A stretch of DNA of 64,000 nt from Malachius bipustulatus (taxonomy: Eukaryota > Arthropoda > Insecta > Coleoptera > Melyridae), in assembly GCA_910589415.1 (NCBI GenBank), contig OU342639.1, forward strand, positions 14,578,268 to 14,642,267, in the 5' to 3' direction. Below the pieces are notes generated by a model, which saw nothing but the letters and a program-made list of their open reading frames with translations, was not told the origin of the DNA and did no database searches. Positions 21,580-32,124 of the stretch are shown here, piece by piece; position 1 is the stretch's first letter, and the number at the start of each line of letters is the position of its first letter. A program made the translations under genes and the position numbers.

Positions 21580-21712
21580 AAATTTCTGCAGCCATTCTTC
21601 TGACTAATTGATCTCGATGACTAGGTACCCATGCAAGTGTTACCTTGTTGTTTCTGACTAGGTCGGTGCGGTTTTGTAAGCATTCCCAGACAAACCTTGA
21701 TCTGATTTTTAA
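21580..21712 (-). pseudogene. Diverged LINE RNase H fragment
   Basis: The minus-strand frame reads RFVWECLQNRTDLVRNNKVT, then LAWVPSHRDQLVRRMAAEIF. It parallels the RNase H segment at 2285-2827 (FWECLQDLIDLARCNMVTLV, then WVPGHR...AAD). The G and N after WVPSH are replaced and the frame soon runs out. It is a short dead remnant of a related LINE. Confidence 0.62.
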
Positions 21713-22929
21713 GCATCCTATGGGCTATCAGGCTAAGGCTACTGTTGAAAATAATAAATTTAAGTTTACCTACCTCTATAGTTCCGTCTAATATTCTTTC
21801 CGGCGCAACACCTAATTATATATATATATTTCAGCCTGAAATATTTTGCCATAATATGTCCCCAGCATATAAATGCTTACCACAGGGTACGTACTATTTC
21901 TGTGCTTGAGCGATCTGTGTACCAGACCAGCCTTCTTTTCAAACGTAGGTGATCCATTTGCACTCATTCTTCTCAGTCAAGTTAGACCTTGGGACCTTGA
22001 ATGGCTTCTCAAATGATAGGTTAGGACTTTTTCCAAGACCACATCTGTGACGAACAGGAGAAGATCTATTGTATAAAGATTGAGCTAACCCAAATACAAA
22101 TATTATTCGTATTAACGTCGTATACAGTGTCACACATAACATACGCATCATATGGGAAAAAAATTGCCTTTTCGATTTAGGAAAATTTTTACTTCGCTTT
22201 ATGTACCTACTAAGCATAGTAAAAATATTTTATAAGCGTTTTCAAGAGTCCAGGTTAGGTATTGTTGGACCTCTGCAAAAGATAAAGCAATAATTTAAAA
22301 CGTATATCATGGAGGTGTTATTTATTGCTGAAACGAAACAAAATCTAAACAATTTACTCGGTGAATCTATTTTAAATCGTGAAGCGCATTATTGAATGAA
22401 ACTGGGAATTATTTAAAGCCGTCGATCACCTGTTTGCATTCAGGGTAGGTGTTTCATTCTAAATAATAAAGGAAACGCTGAATAATGAATTGATTGTTTC
22501 CTAAATGAACAGTTATTATCATCAAACTTTCAACCAGTAGCTCTGCCGATTGCATTCTTCTCACTAGACTCCTGCCACCTTCAAATACCCAAGTTGCCCC
22601 ATCGTATTTCCCCCAATGCCTCTCTTCTCTTTATTCACTTTAATAAGCTCTTCTAACTCATATCTATATTAGGAACAACAACAATGTCGAGTGCGTATTT
22701 AAATGATACACTGAAACTCCCATGTTTTTCAATTATCAAGATTTGAGGATTATTCTAGGAAGGTACATATTGTTATGATTTTATAAAAGTATCCCAATTG
22801 TAAGAGAATATCTAATAGACCTTATTCCGGACAGTCACAAGTTAAGTCCTCAACCCAAAACAAAATAAGGAAGGTTACGCTTTTCACAATCTTACAGTTA
22901 TGCAGGTAAAATAAAATTATCTCTACATC
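21713..22929. other. AT-rich spacer, no gene seen
   Basis: Short frames only, including 92 codons on the minus strand at 21939-22217 with no recognisable motif. A (TA)n run lies near 21818-21830. Confidence 0.35.
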
Positions 22930-24010
22930 CACCGTAACGGAAAAATTGACGAAGCCTCTCTGAGAAGTTCAAAGTCTACAACTCCAGGCATGCCAGGTTT
23001 TATGGGCTTCCTAAGATTCATAAACCAGAAGTGTTACTACGACCCACTATCTCTTCGATCTCCTGGTCAAACTAAAAAGTCGCACCTTTGACATCCTCAG
23101 CAGATCTTACAACAGAGACAATAATTTCAACTGCCAGATGATCACGTAGTAGTCAGTTTTGACGTCGTCTCGCTCACTAACATATCAGTACATGGACAGC
23201 ATTAAAGAAAAATGGCCCCTCATTTTTCCCAACTGCAATATCACTCTAGAGGAATTCACCGAACTAGTCACTGTCGTTTTCAACTCAAGTTTTTTCATCT
23301 TCGAAGATCAATTTTATCAGCAGACTTACGGCACACCCGTGGGCTCAGAAATGTCCCCAATTGCCGCATAGTACGTTATGGACAACATCCTCGATAACTG
23401 TCTATCACAAATTCAATTCAGACCACCGTTTATCAAAAAATATGTCGATGACTTAATATTAGCCCTTCCAAAGCATCTTATGCCATACACTCTATATATC
23501 TTCAAGAACCAACACCCCAGAGTTGCAGTCACTGTTTAATGAAAAAAAAAATCAAACCGTCCCATTTCTCGACATTCTTGTCATCAAAAGAGACACAAGA
23601 ATCTTGACCAATCATGAAGCCGACAGCATCTAGACGATACATAAATTATCACTCGTGTCACCGTAATAAAATGAAAACAAATGTCATCTTAAATATGAAA
23701 AGAAGAATGATTCTTCTATCGAACCCAAAGTTCAGAAGGGAAAACCTTGATCAAAATTATATCGTATGATAAGACAGAATGCCTATCCCCAAAATTACTG
23801 CAGAAGATTGATCTACATGACCCCCAACCATCAAGACATCCCACATGAACAGCACTCCAATAATACCCAACTCAACGAAGACACCAATGATAACAATAAT
23901 ACAACCACATACTACAAAACCTTCCCCTTCCACCAACAGCTCTCAGAAAAATATCACGGATTCTTAAAGACATACCTAATTTAAAATTGGCCTTCTATAA
24001 TGCAATCAAT
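22930..24010 (+). mobile_element. Penelope-like element remnant
   Basis: Translated pieces in shifting frames follow the reverse transcriptase of Penelope-like elements: RFYGLPKIHKPEVLLRPTIS (near 22995-23055), VVSFDVVSL (23150-23175), QFYQQTYGTPVGSEMSPIAA (23310-23370), PPFIKKYVDDLILALP (23425-23470, catalytic DD), PFLDILVI (23560-23585), YINYHSCHRNKMKTNVILNM (23637-23698), LSNPKFRRENLDQ (23715-23755), and ILKDIPNLKLAFYNA (23958-24002). The RT would extend a nicked target end. A GIY-YIG endonuclease, usual after the RT, is not found. There are many stops and frameshifts, so the copy is dead. Confidence 0.84.
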
Positions 24011-25187
24011 TTTTGAGGCCAAAAAATATCTAAAAAGTTAAAAAAAATTCAAGAACTTGCATTGTGCTATTAATGTCACACTTTTCGCGTACTTAGGAGG
24101 TGAACGTCCCCTCTAACCGAGGGTGGATTTATGTACCCTTAAATTTCTTTGGAGTGCAAGTAAGTTCTAAAAATATATTTCAAAAGGTTCGTTTCTCTGA
24201 ATTATTATCTCAAGACAACAGCTTCGTTTGGAAAAATTCATAAAAATATTAGTTCTGAATATCGACTTCTGTCATGACTGACAAAAGTCGATAACAATTT
24301 GTTTCTCTAATTATAAATGAGCAAAGTGTTAAACATGAAACCTTCCATGACCCTATAAAAATAATCACAGCCAGAAAGATAAAATACAACTAGAGATATG
24401 ATCTATTTGAAATATTTCTTCTTAGCATGCACGTCTATTAATAAAAACACTACAACAGAGGTATTTTTACATTTAGAAATATATCATGACATTAAGATAC
24501 TTTACACAACAACAGTTAGTCAAAATGTTGTCAAGGATTAGCATCAACATTAAAAACATTATTGTTGTTAGCAAGTTCTAGCAATTTCTAACAAGTACAC
24601 TTTATATGAACATTTTCGAATGAAATGATTGATTTTAATGTGGACACAGTAGTCAGCTCTGATTCGGGCATTCATTGAAACGCGTTGCCTTTTTGTATAA
24701 CCAACTTTGCCAATATCCTCTTCGATTCGGAATTTCTATGCGGCTTCCTCGTTCGAGCGTTACTCTGAGTGACTGTTTCATAAAATAAATTTTCATTATT
24801 GAAATTTATATCGTGGAAATGACACAGCAAATCAGAGGCGTTTGTATAACAAAATCGAAGCGAAAACGTTATACCTGCCTTCCTCACTTTGTTTGTTGCA
24901 GACTGAAAAATAAATTAAGCTGCTCATATATACCGAACACTTCTCGCGCTACACAATACTTTTCGCTTTCGCGATTCGTTCATATTAGAGTGTTCGATTA
25001 TATTCGTGAAATTGTAATAAATTGCCAATTTCAATGCAGACAGATTCTAATAAATAGGCTTAGGCTGCTTCGTTTCAATAAGTATTCTGGACAGTCATAC
25101 GTTACCTGTCAGAGTACCTCCTCTCAAAATTATATCATACGTCGCATAAAGGATCCGAATAATAACGGAACACTTGACATACATATA
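24011..25187. other. AT-rich spacer, no gene seen
   Basis: A 178-codon frame starts at 24813 (+) but runs on into the Tc1/mariner inverted repeat that begins at 25188, so it is fortuitous. A 71-codon frame on the other strand overlaps it. No family resemblance. Confidence 0.35.
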
Positions 25188-25608
25188 CAGGGTGTCTCTA
25201 AAAGGTCTTTACAACGTTCTACCACGTGTTCCTCGGATGAAAGTAAGTCGATTTTAGCCAACTTATCTTTGTGCAAAATTGCCTGGTTCAGCCACTACCA
25301 GATGTCAAAGTGTCAATTTAAAAATCGTTATTTGATTTTAAAAACTTAACCGCATGTGCGATTTTGATGAAATTTGGTATGAGGTCATGGTTTCATGGGA
25401 CAAAAATTGGAATACTAAAATATGACGTTTATTCATTGGCGTAGATCATGGGTTTTTTAGCTTTCACACACTTTCAAATTCTACACCAATGGAATTAAAT
25501 TCTTTTTTTAATAATGGTGTCGATTAATCAGCTCATCTTCTAAAAAACTGGTATCCTTGATAAAAGTCGCCAAACCTTATCGTGTAGAAGAAAATCGCAT
25601 TTGAATGT
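25188..25608 (+). repeat. Left terminal inverted repeat of the Tc1/mariner element
   Basis: It pairs with 27816-28237 along its length. Shared blocks include CCACGTGTTCCTCGGAT, GATGAAATTTGGTATGA and GGTTTGGCGACTTTTATCA (in one or other orientation). Small indels separate the two copies. Confidence 0.88.
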
Positions 25609-25910
25609 TGAACTGTAAATACATTTTATTATAACCTATACTTTGCGGCCGAAATAACGTGCAGTGACTCACAGTCAGTGACAATTGTTATTCTGGTTGT
25701 TCCTGCCCAATAATTGGATTTTTAAATCTGCTGTGCCTTGTATTTAAACAAGTATAAAAACTCTTCAAGTGTTCACCATTCACACGCATACAAGAATTTA
25801 AGCGTCGAAGGAAATTTAAACATTACTCTTTGCGTTATTTCTTCATCATTCTTAATTGTTGCCACTTGAATACGCTGCCATAGTCGTCCCTCGTTACTTA
25901 CAGGTATTTT

Positions 25911-26793
25911 TTAAACTTTTGACTTAAGATGTCTCCAAAAAAAATCCATTGGATTTAAATCCGGCGAACGTGGTGGCCAAGTCACTGGAGCATCATTACC
26001 TCTACCTATCCATCTGTTCGGATATTGCTGGTTCAAGTAGTTGCGAACTCTAACTCCAAAATGTGAAGGAGCTCCATCGTGCATAACCCACATATCTCTC
26101 CGAAGTTGTTAAGGTAAATCTTCTAGCAAATCAAACAACGTATTTTGCAGGTGTTGCAAATAAATTTCCGATGTTAGTCGTTGAGGTAGAATAACAGGAC
26201 CAACAATAAAATTTCCGGCCCAATATTATTCCAGCCCACACATTAATTCTAAATTCATGTTGAAAATGATTAACCCTGGTTGCATGTGAATTTTCTTCTG
26301 CATAGACGTGCTCATTATGAAAATTATCAATGCCTCTTCTTGTGTCTTTGCCTATTTAGCAGACGACAAAAAGTCATGCGCTTTTCAGGGTCATTCGGTA
26401 TCAGGTCTTGAATTGCCATCTTATGGTCATCTTATGGTAGGGATAAATTTGTTGTTCCTTAAGAACTCTGTGAACAACATCTTTAGAAACTTCCATTTCA
26501 TGACTTATTCTCCTGGTGCTTATTTCCGGATTTTCTTCAACGCGAAACAAAATTTCATTTTCAACTTCAGGAGTCCTTACAAAACGATTTCTGCCATAAT
26601 CAAGAGATTTTGAAGCAAACTTTCCAGTCTCTCGAAGACGCCTCTCAACTGCAGCAAATGTTGGATGACTTGGTACACGACGATTTGGAAATCGTTTAGC
26701 ATATACCCTGACACATTCACGGCCATTTCCTTGGCCATATCCAAAAACCAATAACATATCGGTATATTCTTCATTGGTGTATTGTACAACCAT
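25911..26793 (-). pseudogene. Broken DUF4817-type Tc1/mariner transposase
   Basis: The N-terminal 130 codons (26401-26793) are open. YTNEEYTDMLLVFGYGQGNG and RVYAKRFPNRRVPSHPTFAA are typical of the DUF4817 helix-turn-helix region; RISHEMEVSKDVVHRVLKEQ follows as a second DNA-binding helix pair. A frameshift comes near 26400, and reading continues as LIPNDPEKRMTFCRLL. The segment that should carry the first catalytic aspartate (FTDEATF-like) is missing: the text jumps to NFHNEHVYAEENSHAT and INVWAGI. The second aspartate, MHDGAPSHF, and the third acidic residue, SPDLNPMDFFW, remain in 25911-26093, about 43 residues apart. The enzyme would cut at TA sites, but this copy is inactive. Confidence 0.87.
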
Positions 26794-26861
26794 AATTAAA
26801 AAATAAGTTCAACAACACTTCCACTATATCACACAATTTTATAATAAAATTGACATTACAC

Positions 26862-27735
26862 TGTAACGGGATTTTCAACTAGGTAGAGGTGATGTCCCAG
26901 GGATGGGTAATTGCCCCTTTTTACCAGTGACAAGTCAATTAAAATCTATAATATTTATTTACACAATACTCTATTTACATATGTCTATATTTGTAAAGCT
27001 CGTATCAGTAACCACTGTATCCTGTGGGCCGGTCCTCGTTCCCCACCGACCGTCTGATTGGTGGTAGATACCTGCGTCGGGGCGCGCACCACTGTTGATT
27101 GGCCGACCGACTGAACGGTTCACAATCGACTCCACTACGGCAGTCACTCGCTCGCCGTTGCACGGTGCGTACCGGCTGCTGCAGCCTCCGGAACACGCGC
27201 CGAGACGGGGTCTGGGAGAAAAGTCCTCCGGCGACGAAACTACCTGAAACAGAATCCGCTCCCGGTATCTCAATGCAATGCCGGGGCAGCTGTTACTGAA
27301 TCCGGACCTCAATACAGGCCGGGTTGTGACTGAAGGGACTAGCCGGTACTTCAACGTAGCGCCGACGGATTCCCTATACTGAATCGGTTGCCGGCCAGAA
27401 CTCATTCCATTCTGGTCGGTCCACCGACGTCCGGTTACAGTTAGGCTCGACTCATTTCATCGACCTACTGTAGCCGGCTAGGTAAACTGGACGGAATGCA
27501 CTCACTACATGCCTCCTGGAGACCTCCGAGCTCAATTCACAAGGAGGGAGATTGGTTCTCGAGTCAGTCCCTCGGATCCGTTCTGATGAGCTCTTCAGTT
27601 GGCTCTCTTTATATAGCCGGTGCTGGCGGAGATAACCTGCTAATCACTGTCGCAAAAACTGTATCACTCCTGATAAACCCCTCGAATAATTAAAATAAAT
27701 AATAATTACCAACGAATGCCTTGGAATTCGTTACA
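26862..27735 (-). mobile_element. Solo LTR (copy 2), inserted in the Tc1/mariner element
   Basis: The 874-bp unit starts TGTAACGGGAT and ends ATTCGTTACA on the plus strand. It is flanked by a 4-bp duplication, ACAC (26858-26861, 27736-27739), which fits integrase-mediated insertion. Its transcription direction, judged from the TATATAAAG box (27608-27616) and AATAAA (26954-26959), is the minus strand. It is the same family as 5900-6797. The interior is GC-richer than the surroundings and contains frames of up to 144 codons, which are not expected to code. No primer-binding site or gag/pol adjoins it. Confidence 0.78.
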
Positions 27736-27815
27736 ACACTAATATTTGCAATAAATACCTAATACCATAGCAACTATATCAAGCGATGGCGTTTTGATTC
27801 ATTTGATTACATTTT

Positions 27816-28237
27816 AACATTCAAATGAGATTTTCTTCTAAACGATAAGGTTTGGCGACTTTTATCAGTACCATTTTGTTAGGAAATGAGTTGATTAATC
27901 GACTCAATATTAAAAAAAAAATCCATTGGCGTAGAAGTTCAAAGTGTGTGAAACCTAAAAAACCCATGATCTACTCCAATGAATCAACGTCATGGGTAAT
28001 TTTAGTATTTCAATTTTTGTCCCATAAAACCATGACATCATACCAAATTTCATCAAAATCGCTCGCGCGGTTAAGTTTTTAAAATCAAATAACGATTTTT
28101 AAATTGACACTTTGACGTCTCGTAGTGGCTTAACCAAGCAACTTTGCACAAAGATAAGTTGGCTTAAATCGACTTACTTTTATCCGAGGAACACGTGGTA
28201 AAACGTTGTAAAGACCTTTTATTTTAGAGACACCCTG
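27816..28237 (-). repeat. Right terminal inverted repeat of the Tc1/mariner element
   Basis: Inverse partner of 25188-25608. It ends GAGACACCCTG followed by TA. Confidence 0.88.
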
Positions 28238-28529
28238 TACAAAGATATAACTTGATATAATCTTTGGCAAAACTATATATAGGGTTTTTTGTTGTTTCAA
28301 GCAAATCGTTATTAATAAATGCACAGTGGTCACACATAATGTAGGCATCAAATGGGAAGTTTTCCTTCTCTGTCAAGGAAAATTCTGACTTTGCAAATAG
28401 TGTGTGCTTTAAAAATTCTGACATATGACATGCATACCATCAGTCACGTTTCTTTTATAATTGTCAAATTTGAGATTTTTTGCAACAAAATACAAAATAC
28501 AAGCACAACTGTCAAAACCACAACTGTAG

Positions 28530-29608
28530 GCTTATGACATGCCTGAGAAGTTCTGTTTGTAGCTGGCGAATTACCTCGGAGGTAGGTCCTTGCGGGTGGC
28601 CGTCGATTGGGTTCTTTCAGAGACCTTTTCTTTCAATGTCGGCGTACCTCAGGGATCCATTTTATCTCTGACTCTTTTTCTTATTTATGTTAACGATCTG
28701 CTCGAAACAACAAAAAACCCAATATACAGTTTTGCCGATGACAGTACACTCATATCTTCTTATACCTTAGATGCGCGAACTTCGACCATCGACGCACGCA
28801 TTCGCCGAGAGCAGGAAGACGCAATACTAAACAAAGATCTACAAGAGATTCTAGCTTGAAGCGATCGAAATCAGGTACAGTTTAATGCTGGGAAAACACA
28901 GTAGGTCGTCGTCTCCAAAAAAGTCAACTTTGTGGAGCCAGATGTGGTAATGGCGGGCACTCTCTTCTTCCATCGTCATCTCTTCGTTTGCTTGGCGAAC
29001 ATGTCTTAGCATGATCATGTTGTGGGTGTGGGGAAGAGCGCTTTCCAAAAACTTGGAACACTGTTCCGCACAAAGAAATTTTATACGCCTGAACAGCTTC
29101 TCCTCTTATACAAGTCTCAAATACGACCATCCTTGAAGTACTGTTCGCATGTTTAGAGCTGAGCTCCTGAACATATCCTGAGATTACTTGACTCCATTCA
29201 GAAAAGAGCCATCCACTTGATCGGGGACACAGATTTGACAAAAAATCTAGATGGTCTTGAACATCGAAGAAAAGTAGCTGATCTGAGCTTGTTTTACAGA
29301 TATTTTTACGGGAAGTATTCACAAGACGTTACCAGTTTGATACCACCTAGAATGATACCGGGCAGAAATACATGTCGAGCCGTAATAGTTCATCCCTATC
29401 AGGTTCAGCTCTTTATACCTCGCACCACCTTATTTCAGACTTCTTTCATATACAGGACCGTATCCTTTTGGAATAGCATTCCAAGCGAAGTGTATTCCTG
29501 AAGAATACAACCTGCAACGATTGAAAGTGAACATGAATCGATATCTCTGCTCATACACCGCTCCCGGAGCACCATAGGGATTTTCCTGCAGTGCATGTGG
29601 ATTTTCAA

Positions 29609-29640
<32 letters not shown>
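28530..29640 (+). mobile_element. LINE A copy, 5'-truncated with stops
   Basis: Starting at MPEKFCL (near 28538), the text follows LINE A: VGVPQGSILSLTLFLI (28635-28685), YSFADDSTLISSYTLDARTS (28727-28790), KVNFVEPDVVMAG (28920-28958), QKLGTLFRTKKFYTPEQLLL (29045-29105), RLLDSIQKRAIHLIGDTDLT (29180-29238), VADLSLFYRYF (29275-29308) and TSFIYRTVSFWNSIPSEVY (29440-29496). In-frame stops and small deletions occur near 28857, 28900 and 29000. The 3' end has the ATAGGGATTTTCCTGCAGTG motif and an (AAAT)n tail at 29608-29640. Not functional. Confidence 0.87.
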
Positions 29641-31114
29641 ACCCACACACCATGGTTTTCTATCTAGTTCAGCAGAGTTTGAAGTTTTTTCTACACAATT
29701 GATCATCTTCAGGGAGCCATCCTGAAAAAAAAAGTAACTGAACTTAGAATCCTCAATCAACAATCATTGCTGTAGTACTATCCGTGTTTGTTATTTCGGG
29801 ATCACCTGTATAACTCCATAATATAGCACTTTATATGTATATTTTCCTTTCAGACTAGCTTACACGCGTTTAAATCATACTAACATTTATTTTATTCAAC
29901 CTATATCCTGCAGCTTGGCTACTTAACATATTCATTCCGAAGAGTACTCTCTTAAAAGAAATATCACTTTTGCTGCAAGACCGAATAAATAATCTATTTG
30001 TTTCAATTCTTCCGTTACCTGTATGTTACAGACCTACAACTTAAAATGACTTTTAAGTAAAGTACAATAATTACGATACTTGATGATAAATTGAAATTTT
30101 GTAGTTTCCGTAATACTCAGAAGAGTAACTTACATGTTTAGATGAATGGATCACAATTCTCCACAGAATTTTTAACCTTTGTAGATAGCGACGAAAAATG
30201 ACGCCCAATTCAAAAAGCAACATAAAATTTGAACACCCTTTTGCTATATCCTGACAGAATGTGATGTTTATAATTTTGCTCAGATTAATATTAATCGTTT
30301 ATAATACTACATAAAAAAAAGTCATAAAGGTCTTCTAACTTCTTTTATTGATAAATGCAGAGGGTGAGGTGCAACAAGTTGATGCACTCTCGATGAAATT
30401 CCCATGCAGTCATAACTCTCCTTTCAAGTACCTAAACTTAGAACTTCTTCTCGGTTTCTTTTGAATCATAAAATTCATAAATAACAAAAGAATACACGTA
30501 CATTAGAGAAAATAAGATGACTAATTTCATTTAGTTTTGAAATTATTCAATATTTTATCAATGTTTTTTAATGTCTGTATGTCTGCACTCATGTTCAAGT
30601 ATCAATTATTCCTTCTTGTCACATATCGAAGCAATATGCAGAGACTCTCTCCCAAGTTTTATAAGTTCACTTTTCTGTTCGATAAAATGTTTAATAAATT
30701 TTAAATTAAAATAAAATTTTGATACGATATTAGTCTCGGTACATAGAATGTGTAATCAGTATTCGATTCCAATAACTTTTTTATAATATTTCAACTCTCT
30801 GTTATCTGAGCAAGTAAACAGCATAACCATCAAGTTTATTATCCCTTCGAGTTTTTCACCGGTGATATCATCCTTCCTATTAATTTTCCATCGTTAAAAT
30901 CGTGTAACTAGGACAAGCGTTTGTATGCATTCGTGACATAATTTCAGCGTATTTAAGCGAGCTACACAATATTCCCGCCGGGTACATATGTACCATCTAA
31001 CAGTGTTAATGATACCATTGAAAAATTCACTAATTAGGTACCATCTTCAGGGAAAAAATACAATATTGAGTACACGTTGACTATAAACAAAACAACATTC
31101 CAAAATAACAAAAT
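29641..31114. other. AT-rich spacer, nothing recognised
   Basis: No long frame, no RNA-gene signal and no repeat boundary seen. A short palindrome, GGGTACATATGTACC, lies near 30980-30994. Confidence 0.4.
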
Positions 31115-32124
31115 ACAATGTGTCCCAGATTCGCTTCTCTATACAGGGATCTCAGCTCCTATTACACTTACAGCAAACGTTAAATGGGGAAAGTTTTAGG
31201 AGAAACTTTGTGCATTCGATAACCGGTTTCAGATTTACGATCGGTCAATTGGTTTTGAAAATATCGGCCAAAAATCTAAAATGGCGGATTTTGTTTTTCG
31301 CAAGTAAGTCCGAAACGGTTAATTTGACAGCTGTCAAAATGTGACATTATCTGGACACTTTTTTAAGACGCATAAGATAGCGTGTATGACAGGTCTCGAT
31401 CGTCTTTTGTTATTCCGCAACCCTCCTCAACTTTCGTTTTTCTTATGACCGCCATGTTGAATTTTTCCCTTTTTGAACTCAATTTGTTTTTCTGATTACT
31501 ACACTCTGAGTTATATTTTTTTTTAAATCCAATATGGCGTCCATAAGAAAAAAAGATAAGAACTAACGATCTTTCGCCATCTTAAAATGCTAGAGACTCG
31601 AAAATTGTTTTTGTATGCCTTGTTGAAAAGTGTCCTAACATTTAAGATGGCGAAAAATCGTTAGTTCTTATCTTTTCTTCGTATGGACGCCATATTGGAT
31701 TTAAAAAAAAAATATTATAGCTCGTAGTGTTATACATCTTAGTAATCAGAAAAATAAATTGCGTTCAAAAAAGGAAAAATCCAACATGGCGGTCATAAGA
31801 AAAACGAAAGTTGAGGCGGGTTGCGGAATAACAAAAGATGATTGACACCTGTCATACACGCTATCTTATTCGTCTTAAAAAAGTGTCCCGGATAATGTCA
31901 CATTTTGACAGCTGTCAAATTAACCGTTTCGGACTTACTTGCAAAAAACAAAATCCGCCATTTTCGGTTTTTGGGCGATATTTCCAAAATCAATTGACCG
32001 ATCGTAAATCTGAAACCGGTTATCAAATGCACAAAGGTTCCCCTAAAACTTTCCCCATTTAACCTTTGCTGTAAGTGTAATAGGAGCCGAGATCCCTGTA
32101 TAGAGACGCGAATCTGGGACACTG
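31115..32124. mobile_element. Foldback element, 1.0 kb, almost wholly palindromic
   Basis: The ends CAATGTGTCCCAGATTCGC and GCGAATCTGGGACACTG are flanked by TA (31113-31114, 32125-32126). The arms (about 31115-31585 and 31642-32124) leave a loop of only some 56 bp. The arms are so alike that both strands show a mirror pair of 74-codon frames (31120-31344 plus, 31898-32122 minus) with nearly the same protein; these are by-products of the palindrome, not genes. The arms share one module with the element at 15981 and another with the element at 13131. A transcript across it would fold into a hairpin of roughly 470 bp. Confidence 0.9.

Larger units (their letters stand above)
25188..28237 (-). 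mobile_element. Tc1/mariner element (DUF4817 type) with about 420-bp inverted repeats
   Basis: The 3050-bp element is flanked by TA on both sides (25186-25187, 28238-28239) and ends in CAGGGTGTCTC and GAGACACCCTG. The terminal inverted repeats are 421 and 422 bp, far longer than the roughly 30 bp of standard mariner. A broken transposase lies on the minus strand at 25911-26793, and a solo LTR has inserted at 26862-27735, about 70 bp upstream of the transposase start. Without the LTR and its 4-bp target duplication the element would be about 2.17 kb. It is dead as it stands, but the intact termini could still be moved in trans. Confidence 0.9.

Noticed and set aside
24813..25349. 178-codon frame on the plus strand
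   Set aside because: Its last third lies in the inverted repeat of the Tc1/mariner element (from 25188), and the rest has no family resemblance.
26971..27405. 144-codon frame in the minus strand
   Set aside because: It lies wholly inside the solo LTR, whose GC-rich sequence keeps several frames open; the other LTR copy does not keep it.
31120..31344. Mirror pair of 74-codon proteins (with 31898-32122)
   Set aside because: They are forced by the palindrome and have no known domain.
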